Below are positions 38,119-47,316 of a stretch of DNA of 64,000 nucleotides, in pieces. Where the stretch lies: the NCBI RefSeq assembly GCF_004135205.1, contig NZ_CP035490.1:5065644-5129643 (forward strand), given 5' to 3'. Both the position numbers and the translations under genes were made by a program. The notes below the pieces were generated by a model. It searched no databases. It was not told where the DNA came from and worked only from the letters and a program-made list of their open reading frames with translations. The stretch's first letter is position 1; each line of letters begins with the position of its first letter. Source of the stretch: Hahella sp. KA22. Lineage in GTDB: Bacteria; Pseudomonadota; Gammaproteobacteria; Pseudomonadales; Oleiphilaceae.

Positions 38119-39444
38119 TCATCCCATGAAGTGACGCAGGCTCCAGCGGCTGTTGGCGCCGGTCACCTGAAAGCGAGAGGCGTCGATGCCATAGGCTCCG
38201 CTGGGTAGACTGTGGGTGATGTGAAGATAGCTGTCTTCATTACCCTGTTTGATGTTAAACGCCATCAAATCCACCACCTTGGCGGTGCGCAGCGGCGCTT
38301 TGTCTTCGTCCAACAGCACCATCACGGTCGGCCATAATTTCCTTTCCATGTTGTGCTGAATGACCACGCCCACTTCGCGATTGCTCAATTCGACAGTGGC
38401 CCCGGTCGGATAGATGCCGACGCATTGAATGAATTTTTCCACCAGATCTTCCTGGAATTCAATATTGCGGGAATGGTAAAGCGCCGTCACCGCTTGCAGC
38501 GAGGTCATCGCTTCCGCCCCTGCGCGCGGCTCCAGCATTTCCTGATAATGGTCGACCAGTCCTGCTATCTTGGCCAGCAAAGGAATTTTGTCGCCAGTCA
38601 CCCCTTGCGGGAAGCCAGAACCGTTGTGGCGTTCGCGATGGTATTCCACCACGCTGACCACTCTTGGCGAAATAGTGGGGTCCGACTTGAGAATCGCCAC
38701 GCTCATATCCACATATCCTTTGTAGCGCTGATACTGGGCGGCGTCCAGAAACTTGGCGCTTTGCAGCAGCTCCTGCGGCATTTTCGCCTTACCTACCTGG
38801 CTCAACAACAGGCCAGTGGCTAAATCTTTGAGGTAACTTCTGGACAGTCCGAGCTGACGTCCAAACACCAATCCCCAAATGCTGGCGGCCACGGAATGTG
38901 AGTAAGCGTACTCATCCCGCCTTCTGACACGGGACAACCAAAGCATGGCGTCGGGGTTGCGAATAACGCTCTCCACCATCATGGCGGCGACTTCTTCAGT
39001 CTCGACAATATCCGGCGCCTGCCCTAAGCAAACATTGGCGAAAACGCGATCCAACGCCTGATTCACCCGATGCGTCAGCTTTTCCGCTTCTTTTACTTCA
39101 TGCTTCAGCGTACTTTGGCGCTCGTATTTGGCGGGGCGACGGATTTTAATAGGAGGAAGGGTTAGACGATGCTCTTCAACGGATTTACCGGAAGACAATG
39201 AGCCTAATCTGAACAGCAACTCTTCTTTGCCGCTGTTCTCCATTTTTTCATACTCGGTACGCGTCAACGGCCGGTCGATGTATACCGAACGACAAAAGGA
39301 CTGCAGTGCGCGAATATCATCCGCGCTGCGAATATAAAAACCCTGAATAGGAAACGGTGTTTGATGCCATGGACGATCTAAATCCGCAACAAACATCCCG
39401 ATTTGTAGTTCACTTACCGCTATTTGTGTCTTCTTGGCGGCCAT
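38119..39444 (-). CDS. HD-GYP-like protein with degenerate HD motif
   Basis: The 441-residue protein has an N-terminal DUF3391-like domain (ISELQIGMFVADLDRPWH type start, about 1-90), a helical linker, and a C-terminal HD-GYP domain (about 150-350). The GYP half is recognisable as YHRERHNGSGFPQG with GFP in place of GYP, followed by IPLLAKIAGLVDHY. In the HD half, the metal-binding His-Asp pair is replaced by Ser215-Gln216 (LLLSQVGKAKMP). By family, HD-GYP enzymes degrade cyclic di-GMP; this one probably does not and may instead bind ligand or partner proteins. GAGG lies 8 bases before the chosen ATG. Confidence 0.83.
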   Translation of the reverse strand: MAAKKTQIAVSELQIGMFVADLDRPWHQTPFPIQGFYIRSADDIRALQSFCRSVYIDRPLTRTEYEKMENSGKEELLFRLGSLSSGKSVEEHRLTLPPIKIRRPAKYERQSTLKHEVKEAEKLTHRVNQALDRVFANVCLGQAPDIVETEEVAAMMVESVIRNPDAMLWLSRVRRRDEYAYSHSVAASIWGLVFGRQLGLSRSYLKDLATGLLLSQVGKAKMPQELLQSAKFLDAAQYQRYKGYVDMSVAILKSDPTISPRVVSVVEYHRERHNGSGFPQGVTGDKIPLLAKIAGLVDHYQEMLEPRAGAEAMTSLQAVTALYHSRNIEFQEDLVEKFIQCVGIYPTGATVELSNREVGVVIQHNMERKLWPTVMVLLDEDKAPLRTAKVVDLMAFNIKQGNEDSYLHITHSLPSGAYGIDASRFQVTGANSRWSLRHFMG

Positions 39445-39645
39445 AGATACAACCTCATAGAGCATCTGCTCTAAGCTCCACTACGACATGATGACTATAT
39501 TTCCCGCAATGACGGAAAGAAGCCACTGCATTCGGTAGGCTTTCGGTTACAAAAAAATTAAGTTTTCTTACGCTTTGTACAAATATAGACAAGTTCTCAC
39601 GGATATTGCGGAGGTTGTCACACTTCTTCAGGCATCGCCGTGAAA

Positions 39646-40242
39646 TCAATCCGTTATGCAGACAGTTTCCGAAAGCGCTGGGGGCCTGTCTTCCGACCCG
39701 CCGGCTTCCGCCCGCTTGACCGACACTATATAAGGAACGGAAGAGGCTTTGATATAGTCCAGATTACCGGGACCATCATCCGTTTTCACTATTGTCCGCG
39801 CCGGCCAACAAGAAACCTGCAATTGCATAACGCGCCCCAGGTCGGCGATCTGGCTTGCTCCGCTTTCATCTGTGATCGCCCCGCATAAGGTCGTCGAGTC
39901 AACTAAAGCTTTCCCTTCTAACGACAGATCCTGTCCTGGCTCTCCACACCAAACCACGCCGGACTCTTGATGCGCGCGACAGGCGTCGCCGCCCTGCCCC
40001 GGCTCCATAAAGAGCAGCTCACGATCACTGCATTGGGTGCGGAGCGTAACGGGAGTTACAGCGGACACCTCTCCACTAACGCTTTCCGTCGTCCGCCAGG
40101 AAATTAAAAACTCCCGTTCCTCCCCTGCGGAATTCTCTGCGACGAAACGACCGTAATGGGAATATTCCGTGGCGCACCCGCCAAGCGCGCCTGATAAAAG
40201 AAGGAGCAACAGTATGCGCTCGATAGGGGGACGAATGGTCAT
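39646..40242 (-). CDS. Hypothetical lipoprotein
   Basis: A 198-residue protein with an N-terminal lipoprotein signal (ILLLLLLSGALGGC, lipobox LGGC). The mature part has six further cysteines (TQCSDR, DACRAH, VWCGE, TTLCGA, VSCWPA and SETVC), suggesting several disulfides in the periplasm. I recognise no domain. It lies upstream of and divergent from the iron-uptake gene, with about 430 bases between. Confidence 0.6.
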   Translation of the reverse strand: MTIRPPIERILLLLLLSGALGGCATEYSHYGRFVAENSAGEEREFLISWRTTESVSGEVSAVTPVTLRTQCSDRELLFMEPGQGGDACRAHQESGVVWCGEPGQDLSLEGKALVDSTTLCGAITDESGASQIADLGRVMQLQVSCWPARTIVKTDDGPGNLDYIKASSVPYIVSVKRAEAGGSEDRPPALSETVCITD

Positions 40243-40500
40243 GACTTTCTCCAGTGTGGTTCAGGCTGTTGTTATTATTCTGCTATTTATTCTTGCTTCT
40301 CTTACTTCTTCTGAGGAACCTCTGAACACTACCTGCGTCGCCCTTGCGGCCTCACCAATGTTTTTCAGTGGTTACCTAACTCTTCTTATTTGCCCTGCTT
40401 GCAGGTCTTCCACCAACCAGTCGAAAAGCTGATGGGGTGTTTTAGATCAAACCAACATTGATTTCATCAAGGCGTCTTGGCGACTGCTCGCTCCAAAAAA

Positions 40501-40520
40501 TAACGGCTCAGCCGCCGTTA
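40501..40520 (-). terminator. Hairpin followed by T run on the minus strand
   Basis: Arms TAACGGC and GCCGTTA (perfect, 6-base loop). On the minus strand six T follow directly. No supported minus-strand gene ends here, so it may block antisense transcription from the iron-uptake locus. Confidence 0.4.
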
Positions 40521-40602
40521 AGCGCTTGTTCTTGCACGCAAAGCAGTTCGATTTTCCACACCTGAGGGGAGATTTCAAATAGCGGGTCCGATTTATGCGG
40601 GC

Positions 40603-40643
40603 TTGACACTGTTACAAAATTACTGAGAATTATTTTCATTATA
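40603..40643 (+). promoter_or_regulatory. Promoter with overlapping Fur-box-like site
   Basis: A perfect -35 TTGACA (40603-40608) is followed 16 bases later by GAGAAT as a poor -10. The stretch 40625-40643 matches 14 of 19 positions of the Fur consensus GATAATGATAATCATTATC and covers that -10. Iron-replete Fur would therefore block transcription of the downstream importer. Confidence 0.65.
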
Positions 40644-40672
40644 TTTACTTTTATTTGTTGGGAACTCTTTTC

Positions 40673-41695
40673 ATGCAAAAAAAGACCGCCTCGGTTATCA
40701 AAGCCGCCCTCCTTTCCGCCTTCTGTTTGACGCCTCTGGCCGCACAGGCTGCGGAGGAAGTCAACGTTTACTCTTATCGCCAGGAATTTCTGATTCAGCC
40801 TTTGCTTGACACGTTCACCAACCAAACCAACATCAAGGTCAATGTCGTATTCGCCAAAGAAGGCGTGGCGGAGAGACTGAAGCGCGAAGGCGCCAACAGC
40901 CCCGCGGACCTGGTGTTAAGCACAGATATCGGACAATTGCAGGAACTGACTGACGCCAAAGTGCTGCAGCCAGTAAAATCCGACGTTTTGAACGCCAATA
41001 TTCCAGAGCAATATCAGGCGGTGGATGATACCTGGTTCGGCCTCACCGCCCGCGCCCGCGTTATTTACGCATCCAAAGAGCGCACCGACCTGAAAAGCAT
41101 TTCCTATGAAGACCTGGCCAAGCCAGAGTGGAAAGGCCGCATTTGCACGCGCTCAGGCAAGCACCCGTATAACATTGGCCTGATCGCTTCCATGATCGCC
41201 CACCACGGCGAAGCCAAAACAGAAGAGTGGCTGCGCAGCGTGAAAGAAAATCTGGCTCGCAAGCCCCAGGGTAACGACCGGGCGCAGGTCAAAGCGATTA
41301 AAGACGGCATTTGCGACGTTTCCCTGGGCAACAGCTACTACTACGGCTTGATGCTGACGGATGAGAATCAGATCGAATGGGCCCGCGCGGTGAATTTGAT
41401 TTTCCCCAACCAGGAGAATCGCGGCTCTCACGTGAATATCAGCGGTGTTGGTCTGACTAAAAGCTCCCCCAACAAAGCGAACGCCATCAAGCTGATGGAG
41501 TTTTTAACAGAGAAACTGGCTCAGAAAATGTACTCCGAGCAGAACTATGAATACCCGGTCAAACCCGGCGTGGAACCTTCTGGCCTGGTGCTTTCCTGGG
41601 GTGAGTTCAAACGTGATGAGCTACCTTTGTACAAAGTCGGCGAGCTGCGCGAGAAAGCCGTGAAGATGGTGGACAGAGTCGATTTCGACGGCTGA
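40673..41695 (+). CDS. fbpA: Ferric iron ABC transporter periplasmic binding protein (FbpA-like)
   Basis: Extracellular solute-binding protein of the FbpA/FutA transferrin-like family that carries Fe3+ in the periplasm. A signal peptide (MQKKTASVIKAALLSAFCLT, cleavage after AQA) precedes EEVNVYSYRQEFLIQPLL. The paired tyrosines expected to bind iron are in GNSYYYGLML. A 340-residue precursor is typical. The ATG at 40673 is chosen, with GGGA 9 bases before it; an upstream in-frame start would spoil the signal. It lies downstream of a Fur-like box and upstream of its permease. Confidence 0.93.
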   Translation: MQKKTASVIKAALLSAFCLTPLAAQAAEEVNVYSYRQEFLIQPLLDTFTNQTNIKVNVVFAKEGVAERLKREGANSPADLVLSTDIGQLQELTDAKVLQPVKSDVLNANIPEQYQAVDDTWFGLTARARVIYASKERTDLKSISYEDLAKPEWKGRICTRSGKHPYNIGLIASMIAHHGEAKTEEWLRSVKENLARKPQGNDRAQVKAIKDGICDVSLGNSYYYGLMLTDENQIEWARAVNLIFPNQENRGSHVNISGVGLTKSSPNKANAIKLMEFLTEKLAQKMYSEQNYEYPVKPGVEPSGLVLSWGEFKRDELPLYKVGELREKAVKMVDRVDFDG

Positions 41696-41720
41696 TCGCA
41701 CACAACGACCGCCCGATAAC

Positions 41721-41746
41721 AAGCCGAAGCCTGGGCGCTTCGGCTT
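41721..41746 (+). repeat. Intercistronic hairpin between fbpA and fbpB
   Basis: Perfect 10-bp arms AAGCCGAAGC and GCTTCGGCTT with a 6-base loop, 22 bases after the fbpA stop and with no T run. Such hairpins commonly raise binding-protein levels over permease levels by stabilising the upstream message or attenuating transcription. Confidence 0.6.
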
Positions 41747-41789
41747 TGGCGGTTATAAATTCGGGAACTGACGGTAAGGTCACCCATTA

Positions 41790-43475
41790 ATGGAAGCAGT
41801 ATCAGCCCCGGTTATACGGGAGCTTTCCAATCACGCGACGACGGGCTCTCCAGACGCCCGCCGCTGGCGTTATTTCAGCGCGATTGTCGCCTTGATCGCC
41901 GTCATACCTTTACTCGCCGTCATTTATGTGGCGTTTTTCCCTACAGAGAACATTTGGCCTCACCTCTGGAGCACAGTGCTGCCGCGCTATTTGGAAGCCA
42001 CGTTCTTCCTGATGCTCGGCGTGGGCTTGCTGGCCACTTTTTTTGGCGTGACCTCCGCCTGGCTGGTGGCGTTCTATCGTTTTCCCGGACGTAAACTGTT
42101 TTCCTGGGCGCTGCTACTTCCCTTTGCCGTGCCCGCCTATGTCATCGCCTATGTTTATACGGACCTGCTGGAATACTCCGGTCCGGTGCAGGCGCTGTTG
42201 CGGGAGTGGTTCGGCTGGCGCACGCCTCGGGATTACTGGTTCCCTCAGATTCGCAGTCTGGGCGGCGCTATCATTATGTTCTCTCTGGTGCTGTATCCCT
42301 ACGTCTATCTGACCTGTCGGGCCGCCTTGATGGAGCAGTCAGACAGTTTATTGATGGCCAGCCGTTCTCTGGGCGCTGGAGCCTTGCGCACCTTTTATCG
42401 CATCGTGCTGCCGATTATTCGCCCTGCACTCGCCGTGGGTCTGGCGCTGGTGCTGATGGAGACTCTCAACGACTTCGGCACCGTCAGCTTTTTCGCCGTC
42501 CAGACGTTAACAGCCGGGCTATACGATACTTGGCTGAACCTTGGCAATGTGGGCGGAGCGGCGCAAATCGCCGCGTTGATGGTGGGCATCGCCCTGGCCT
42601 TGCTCTATCTTGAGCGCGCCTCACGACACAAGTCTAAGAGTTATCAAAGCGGCGGTCGCACGCGCCCGCTGACGCCGACGCAACTTACCGGAAAGTCTGC
42701 GTATATCGCCTCCGCGTTCTGCTTTTTATTGGTATTTTTCGGCTTCCTGGTTCCGGCTTCCGTGCTCGGGTATTACTCCATCGAATATTTCGATGTTACC
42801 TGGAACTCGGAGTTCTTCCGTCTGGCGATGAACTCTTTGCAGCTGGCGACTATCGCCGCTGCGCTTTTAGTCGTTGTCGGCGCGTTGCTGGCTTACTCCC
42901 AGCGTATCGCTCCCAGCGCCCTCAATAAATCCATGGCGCGCTTGGCGTCGGTTGGCTACGCCATGCCCGGCGCAGTGCTGGCCATTGGCGTCATTGTGCC
43001 TTTGGGCGCATTGGATAATGGCATTGACGGCGTCGCCCGCGACTATTTCAACACCAGCACGGGCCTGATATTCAGCGGCACTATCGCCGCCATCATTTAC
43101 GCTTATTCCGCGCGCTTTCTGGCGATCTCCCTCGGTTCCGCCGAGAGCGGATTGGGCCGCATCACTCCCTCTATGGATCAAGCCGCCCGTACATTGGGGC
43201 ACAGTTCTTTATCTATTCTCACCAAGGTGCATTTGCCTCTGCTCAGTCGCAGCATGCTGACGGCGGCGATCATCGTGTTTGTGGATGTGCTGAAGGAGTT
43301 GCCGGCGACGCTGATCCTGCGCCCGTTCAACTTTGAGACCCTGGCGACGTATCTGTATCAATATGCGTCGGATGAACTGCTGGAACACAGCGCGCTGGCC
43401 GCCATGTTTATCGTGGCGACGGGAATCATTCCCGTCATTTTGCTGAACCGGGCCAGTACGGCGAAACAATATTAA
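41790..43475 (+). CDS. fbpB: Ferric iron ABC transporter permease (FbpB-like)
   Basis: A 561-residue membrane protein made of two fused BPD_transp_1 domains, about 12 helices in all, as in FbpB. Both cytoplasmic EAA loops, which contact the ATPase, are visible: SLLMASRSLGAGALRTFYRI near residue 190 and QAARTLGHSSLSILTKVHLP near residue 468. The start MEAVSAPVIRELSNHATTG is polar before the first helix. No fbpC ATPase gene follows; the next gene is convergent, so the ATPase must be supplied from elsewhere. Confidence 0.92.
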   Translation: MEAVSAPVIRELSNHATTGSPDARRWRYFSAIVALIAVIPLLAVIYVAFFPTENIWPHLWSTVLPRYLEATFFLMLGVGLLATFFGVTSAWLVAFYRFPGRKLFSWALLLPFAVPAYVIAYVYTDLLEYSGPVQALLREWFGWRTPRDYWFPQIRSLGGAIIMFSLVLYPYVYLTCRAALMEQSDSLLMASRSLGAGALRTFYRIVLPIIRPALAVGLALVLMETLNDFGTVSFFAVQTLTAGLYDTWLNLGNVGGAAQIAALMVGIALALLYLERASRHKSKSYQSGGRTRPLTPTQLTGKSAYIASAFCFLLVFFGFLVPASVLGYYSIEYFDVTWNSEFFRLAMNSLQLATIAAALLVVVGALLAYSQRIAPSALNKSMARLASVGYAMPGAVLAIGVIVPLGALDNGIDGVARDYFNTSTGLIFSGTIAAIIYAYSARFLAISLGSAESGLGRITPSMDQAARTLGHSSLSILTKVHLPLLSRSMLTAAIIVFVDVLKELPATLILRPFNFETLATYLYQYASDELLEHSALAAMFIVATGIIPVILLNRASTAKQY

Positions 43476-43482
43476 GCAAAGG

Positions 43483-43510
43483 CCACCAGGGAATTTGGCT
43501 TCCCTGGTGG
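43483..43510. terminator. Hairpin between fbpB and the acyl-CoA ligase gene
   Basis: Perfect 11-bp arms CCACCAGGGAA and TTCCCTGGTGG with a 6-base loop, between two convergent genes. The T tract is lacking, but position and stem strength fit a shared terminator. Confidence 0.6.
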
Positions 43511-43522
43511 ATCGCGAATCAG

Positions 43523-45196
43523 CTACTGCCAGATGACCGGGGCTTTGGCGCTATACCATTGCTCCAGATGCGGCTTGTAAGCCTCTTCAATGACGTTGCG
43601 CTTCAGTTTCATGGTGGGCGTCAGAAAATTATTTTCGATCGTCCACTGTTCAGACACCACCGCCAGGAACTGCAAGCGCTCATGGGGATCAACGCTGGCG
43701 TTGATGTCTTGCAGCAGGTTTTGCAAACTCTTCTCCAATGTCTGACGGAAATCCGGATTCGTACGCTTCGGGTAGGCGTCGTCAGACAGCATGACCAGAC
43801 AATGAGGCTGCGGATAGTCGGAGCCGGCCACGCAAACCATCTCTATCTGCGGATGACTGATGATGCGGTTTTCAATCGGCGCGGGCGCAACATACTTGCC
43901 CTTGCTGGTCTTAAACAGTTCCTTTTTACGCCCAGTCAACTTGAGACGGCCCAGCTCGTCCACCTCGCCGAGGTCGCCTGTGCGTAAAAAGCCGTCTTCG
44001 GTAAGCGCCTCCGTGGTTTTATCCGGCTCCTTGTAATACCCCATCATGGTGGCGGGACTTTTCACCAAAATTTCCCCGTCCGACCCCACACGCACATCCA
44101 CGCCAGGCAACGCCTCGCCGACAAAGCCCACTTTGGTTCGTCCCGGTTTGGTCATATGAGAGTAGGCGAAGTTTTCCGACATGCCGTAGCCTTCCAGCAA
44201 CTCCAGCCCCAACCGGCGATACCAGCTGAGAATGTCCTGCGACAAAGGCGCGGAACCGCTGCCGGCGAATCTGACATACTCCAGCCCCAGGCCTTTCAAC
44301 ACTTTCTTTCTGATCAGATGCGACACGCCGGGGATCTTCAACAGGAAATTCAGTTTTTCCTCTGGCATCTTGCTCAAAACGCCCGCCTGGAACTTGGTCC
44401 AGATGCGCGGCACCGCCAGGAATAAAGTGGGCCTGGCCGCTTTCAAGTCGCGCACGAAAGTGTCCAGGGATTCGGCGAAAAACACGTGAAAACCGGTGTA
44501 CAGCGCCCCCATTTCCACCACAAAACGTTCAAACACATGTGACAGCGGCAGATATGAGAGCATCCGCTCATGGGAACCGACATCCAGAAAGTTCACGACG
44601 CCATCCGCCGCAAACGCCAGATTATTAAACGACAGCATCACGCCCTTGGGCATGCCCGTAGAGCCGGAAGTATAGACAATGGTGGCCAGCTCTTCGTGTT
44701 TACGGGGCGGACTTTCCTCCAATGGATGCGTCTTGGCGACAATATCTTCCCAGGTAGGGAAATCGTTGGGAGGGCTCAACGGATAAGAAATACAGCGAAC
44801 ATCATCCGGCACGCCGGCTTTCATAGTGTCCCAGTCGTCCAGCTTGCCAACGAACAGCACCTTGGCCTCGCTGTGCTCCAGAATCTGCTGAACACTGTCC
44901 GCGCTCAATGTCGGATATAAAGGAACCGATACATAGCCCGCCATCCAGATGGCCAGATCGCTCATGATCCAGTGGGCGCAGTTTTTCGAGAGAATGGCCA
45001 CCTTGGCGTCTTCCGGCAACCCCAGGGAGCGCAGGTAGGCCGCCATGCGTCGCGCTTCCTGCGCAGTCCGTTGAAAGGTGTAATCGACGGAAAGGTTATC
45101 GCCCATCGGCTGAGTCATGAAAACATCGCCGGGGCGGCTTTTTTCCCAGTGGTAAAGACGTTGCAATGGGGTAGGAATATGCGTGTGCAGCTCCAT
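43523..45196 (-). CDS. AMP-forming long-chain acyl-CoA ligase
   Basis: Activates fatty acids to acyl-AMP and then acyl-CoA. The 557-residue protein carries the adenylate-forming motifs: TIVYTSGSTGMPKGVMLS (P-loop), LEGYGMSENFAYSHMT, DGFLRTGDLGEVDELGRLKL and the C-terminal GRKKELFKTSKGKYVAPAPI. The ending TPTMKLKRNVIEEAY is typical of long-chain ligases. AAGGA lies 6 bases before the ATG. Chain length preference cannot be read from sequence. It stands alone; a role in supplying acyl starters to the distant NRPS is possible but unsupported. Confidence 0.9.
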   Translation of the reverse strand: MELHTHIPTPLQRLYHWEKSRPGDVFMTQPMGDNLSVDYTFQRTAQEARRMAAYLRSLGLPEDAKVAILSKNCAHWIMSDLAIWMAGYVSVPLYPTLSADSVQQILEHSEAKVLFVGKLDDWDTMKAGVPDDVRCISYPLSPPNDFPTWEDIVAKTHPLEESPPRKHEELATIVYTSGSTGMPKGVMLSFNNLAFAADGVVNFLDVGSHERMLSYLPLSHVFERFVVEMGALYTGFHVFFAESLDTFVRDLKAARPTLFLAVPRIWTKFQAGVLSKMPEEKLNFLLKIPGVSHLIRKKVLKGLGLEYVRFAGSGSAPLSQDILSWYRRLGLELLEGYGMSENFAYSHMTKPGRTKVGFVGEALPGVDVRVGSDGEILVKSPATMMGYYKEPDKTTEALTEDGFLRTGDLGEVDELGRLKLTGRKKELFKTSKGKYVAPAPIENRIISHPQIEMVCVAGSDYPQPHCLVMLSDDAYPKRTNPDFRQTLEKSLQNLLQDINASVDPHERLQFLAVVSEQWTIENNFLTPTMKLKRNVIEEAYKPHLEQWYSAKAPVIWQ

Positions 45197-45773
45197 AGTG
45201 TGTCCTTGCCTTCTTTTATTAGTATTGTTGGTTATTTATAAATTATTGATTATTAGACTTATTCATTGTACGGACAACTATCTTCGCGAACAGAGTATTC
45301 GTTGCGGATAGCGTCTTGGCTCTTCCGGCCCTTAACTCGATCAACCGCAGTATGTAGCGGGTCCCTGAACCAAGTTAGTGTATCCCCTGCCTGCTTGTGA
45401 ATCCGGGCTTGATTCGCAAAATATCCTAGTCCGATTGACGCAGCAAGCGCTGACTTTGCCCTCTCCAACTTTTGAAAACTCTGTAAAACTTGTCCGCAAA
45501 CGCCGTGAATCGTGGACCTGCCCCGCCAAGCGGCTATAATAACCCGCCAATACTGCATATATTGACATGTGCTCGTCGGAAGCGTGCGAGGCTATTCCTA
45601 TCACACCGCCACAGCCCCGGGCCGTCAGTTCTTCGTCGCAATATGGACCGCAGACTGACCACCGGACGCCGCCAGTGAAAAGAAGGTTGAAGCGCACGTT
45701 TCCTGAGGAGAATCCATTAAGAAGATAGGTCGAAGGCGTCCATCGCCAGGATCTTTACAACAGGAAAATAATA
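45197..45773. other. 577-base intergenic region, no supported gene
   Basis: Open frames exist on the minus strand (up to about 118 codons) but lack ribosome sites and recognisable sequence, and overlap one another. A TATAAT at about 45536 on the plus strand and AT-rich sequence beside the acyl-CoA ligase start suggest only promoters. A degraded gene is possible. Confidence 0.4.
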
Positions 45774-46169
45774 ATGTCTTCTTACCGCTGCCGAAAATGC
45801 AAAAATGGAATTCTTATCGCCGCCGTGCAAGGGCACAACGAGACGGAACTTACGGAAACATACGAATGCGACGCCTGCGGACATGTCGCCGTAATACCGT
45901 CGCGAATGATTATCTGCAGTCAGATGGTGACAAGCTTCATCGGCGGCCTGATTACCGCCTACCTGTTCATAGAACAGCTGTCGATATTCGTCACCGTCGT
46001 GCAATTTAATATAGAACGGAATCTCACCCAGAATATTGTGTTGCTGGTCGTCTCCCTGCTGTTTCTGGCGGGCTTCGGCTATACCCTCTATACGGGCATG
46101 CAGGGACTGGCGAAAAGGAAGTTTTATCTCAAAGCGCCGCAGCGAGATAAACGGGTCCGCACGTCATAG
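45774..46169 (+). CDS. Zinc-ribbon membrane protein of unknown function
   Basis: A 131-residue protein. The N-terminus has two CxxC pairs (Cys6/Cys9 in CRKCKNG and Cys32/Cys35 in CDACGH), a likely zinc ribbon. Two membrane helices follow (about 52-75 and 86-106), and a basic tail ends the protein (LKAPQRDKRVRTS). The ribbon plus helical hairpin suggests a membrane-anchored nucleic-acid or protein-binding adaptor, but I recognise no named family. AGGA precedes the ATG by 8 bases. It lies 114 bases upstream of the ABC importer on the same strand. Confidence 0.65.
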   Translation: MSSYRCRKCKNGILIAAVQGHNETELTETYECDACGHVAVIPSRMIICSQMVTSFIGGLITAYLFIEQLSIFVTVVQFNIERNLTQNIVLLVVSLLFLAGFGYTLYTGMQGLAKRKFYLKAPQRDKRVRTS

Positions 46170-46283
46170 CGAGGGTTGACGCGGATTTCCGGTTTTAGAA
46201 AACTCCCCTGCCGACTATAATCCGGCTCCCGGCGCACAGGAGTCAGGCGGGCAAAAACCATAACTCATAAAGAGAGATCGTGT

Positions 46284-47249
46284 ATGTCGAAGAAATTGTT
46301 GGTGGGCTTGTTGTCCTTGTTACCCTTCATGAGTCCGGCGGCTCTGGCTGCTGACGAGAAATTCGTAGCTATCACCCAGATTGTCGAGCATCCCGCTTTG
46401 GACGCCTGCCGCAAGGGCGTACAGGATGAGCTCGCCGAGAGAGGTTTCAAAGTTGGCGAAAACCTGAAGTGGATGTACGAAAGCGCTCAGGGCAACCCAA
46501 CTACCGCCAACCAGATCGCCAAGAAATTCGCGGGTGAAGAACCTGACGTGATCGTCGCTATCGCCACGCCTTCCGCGATCACCGCCGCCGCCGCCGCGCG
46601 CAACACGCCAGTCGTTTTCTCCGCCGTCACCGATCCTCTTGGAGCGAAACTGGTCAAGACGCTGGAAAAGCCCGGCGGCAAAGTCACTGGCACCATGGAC
46701 ATGCTGCCCATCGACAAGCACCTGCAACTGGTTAAGCGCATCGTTCCTGATGTGAAAACCATTGGCACGATCTACAACCCGGGCGAAGCCAACTCCGTCT
46801 CGCTGGTGGAAAGACTGAAACAGGAAAGCGCAAGCGCTGGTCTGGTTCTGCGCGAAGCCGCCGTCACCAAGAGTTCAGAGATTCTGAACGCTGCGCGCTC
46901 ACTGGTTGGAAAAGTCGACGCTATCTACCTGCTGACTGACAACACCGTCATTTCCGGCGTAGAAGCGGTCATCAAAGTCGGCGAACAAAACAAACTGCCG
47001 GTCATTGCCGCCGACACAGACACCGTCACCCGCGGCGCCATTGCCGCTTACGGTTTTAACTACTATGACGTAGGCAGACAAACCGGCGGAATCGTAGCGG
47101 ATATTCTTGAAGGCAAAGCCCCTGGCGATATCGACGTACAAGGCGTTGAAAAGCTGGAGCTTTACCTGAACCCCGGCGCCGCTGAGCGCATGGGCGTCAA
47201 ACTGGATTCCAAATTGTCTGAAGAAGCCAAGGAAATCGTAGGCGGCTGA
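46284..47249 (+). CDS. ABC transporter substrate-binding protein (TrpX-like)
   Basis: A periplasmic binding protein of the ABC_sub_bind (PF04392) family. The signal peptide is MSKKLLVGLLSLLPFMSPAA with cleavage after ALA. The mature protein has FVAITQIVEHPALDACRKGV, DVIVAIATPSAITAAAAARN and TGTMDMLPIDKHLQLVKRIV, typical of this family. In Firmicutes close relatives carry tryptophan (TrpXYZ); in Gram-negatives the substrate is not established. A TATAAT at 46216-46221 is a candidate promoter element. First gene of a three-gene importer operon. Confidence 0.9.
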   Translation: MSKKLLVGLLSLLPFMSPAALAADEKFVAITQIVEHPALDACRKGVQDELAERGFKVGENLKWMYESAQGNPTTANQIAKKFAGEEPDVIVAIATPSAITAAAAARNTPVVFSAVTDPLGAKLVKTLEKPGGKVTGTMDMLPIDKHLQLVKRIVPDVKTIGTIYNPGEANSVSLVERLKQESASAGLVLREAAVTKSSEILNAARSLVGKVDAIYLLTDNTVISGVEAVIKVGEQNKLPVIAADTDTVTRGAIAAYGFNYYDVGRQTGGIVADILEGKAPGDIDVQGVEKLELYLNPGAAERMGVKLDSKLSEEAKEIVGG

Positions 47250-47265
47250 TTCCGCTCTCTCCAGG

Positions 47266-47282
47266 GCCTCAAGGAGAGGCCC
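47266..47282 (+). repeat. Intercistronic hairpin in the importer operon
   Basis: GGCCTC-AAGGA-GAGGCC, overlapping a 12-base palindrome GAGAGGCCTCTC (47275-47286). It lies between the binding protein and permease genes and would be expected to favour expression of the former. Confidence 0.45.
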
Positions 47283-47316
47283 TCTCCCATCATTGCAGTT
47301 GTTCCCGGAGGTACTT

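Larger units (their letters stand above)
40243..40672. other. Intergenic region with iron-regulated promoter
   Basis: This 430-base spacer has no supported gene. Its right end holds the promoter and Fur-like box of the ferric iron importer, and 40501-40520 holds a short hairpin; both are listed separately. The remainder shows no recognisable feature. Confidence 0.5.

Noticed and set aside
45259-45697. Two overlapping minus-strand open frames of 99 and 118 codons in an intergenic region
   Set aside because: No ribosome site, no recognisable family and mutual overlap. Possibly remains of a decayed gene, but not supportable as coding.
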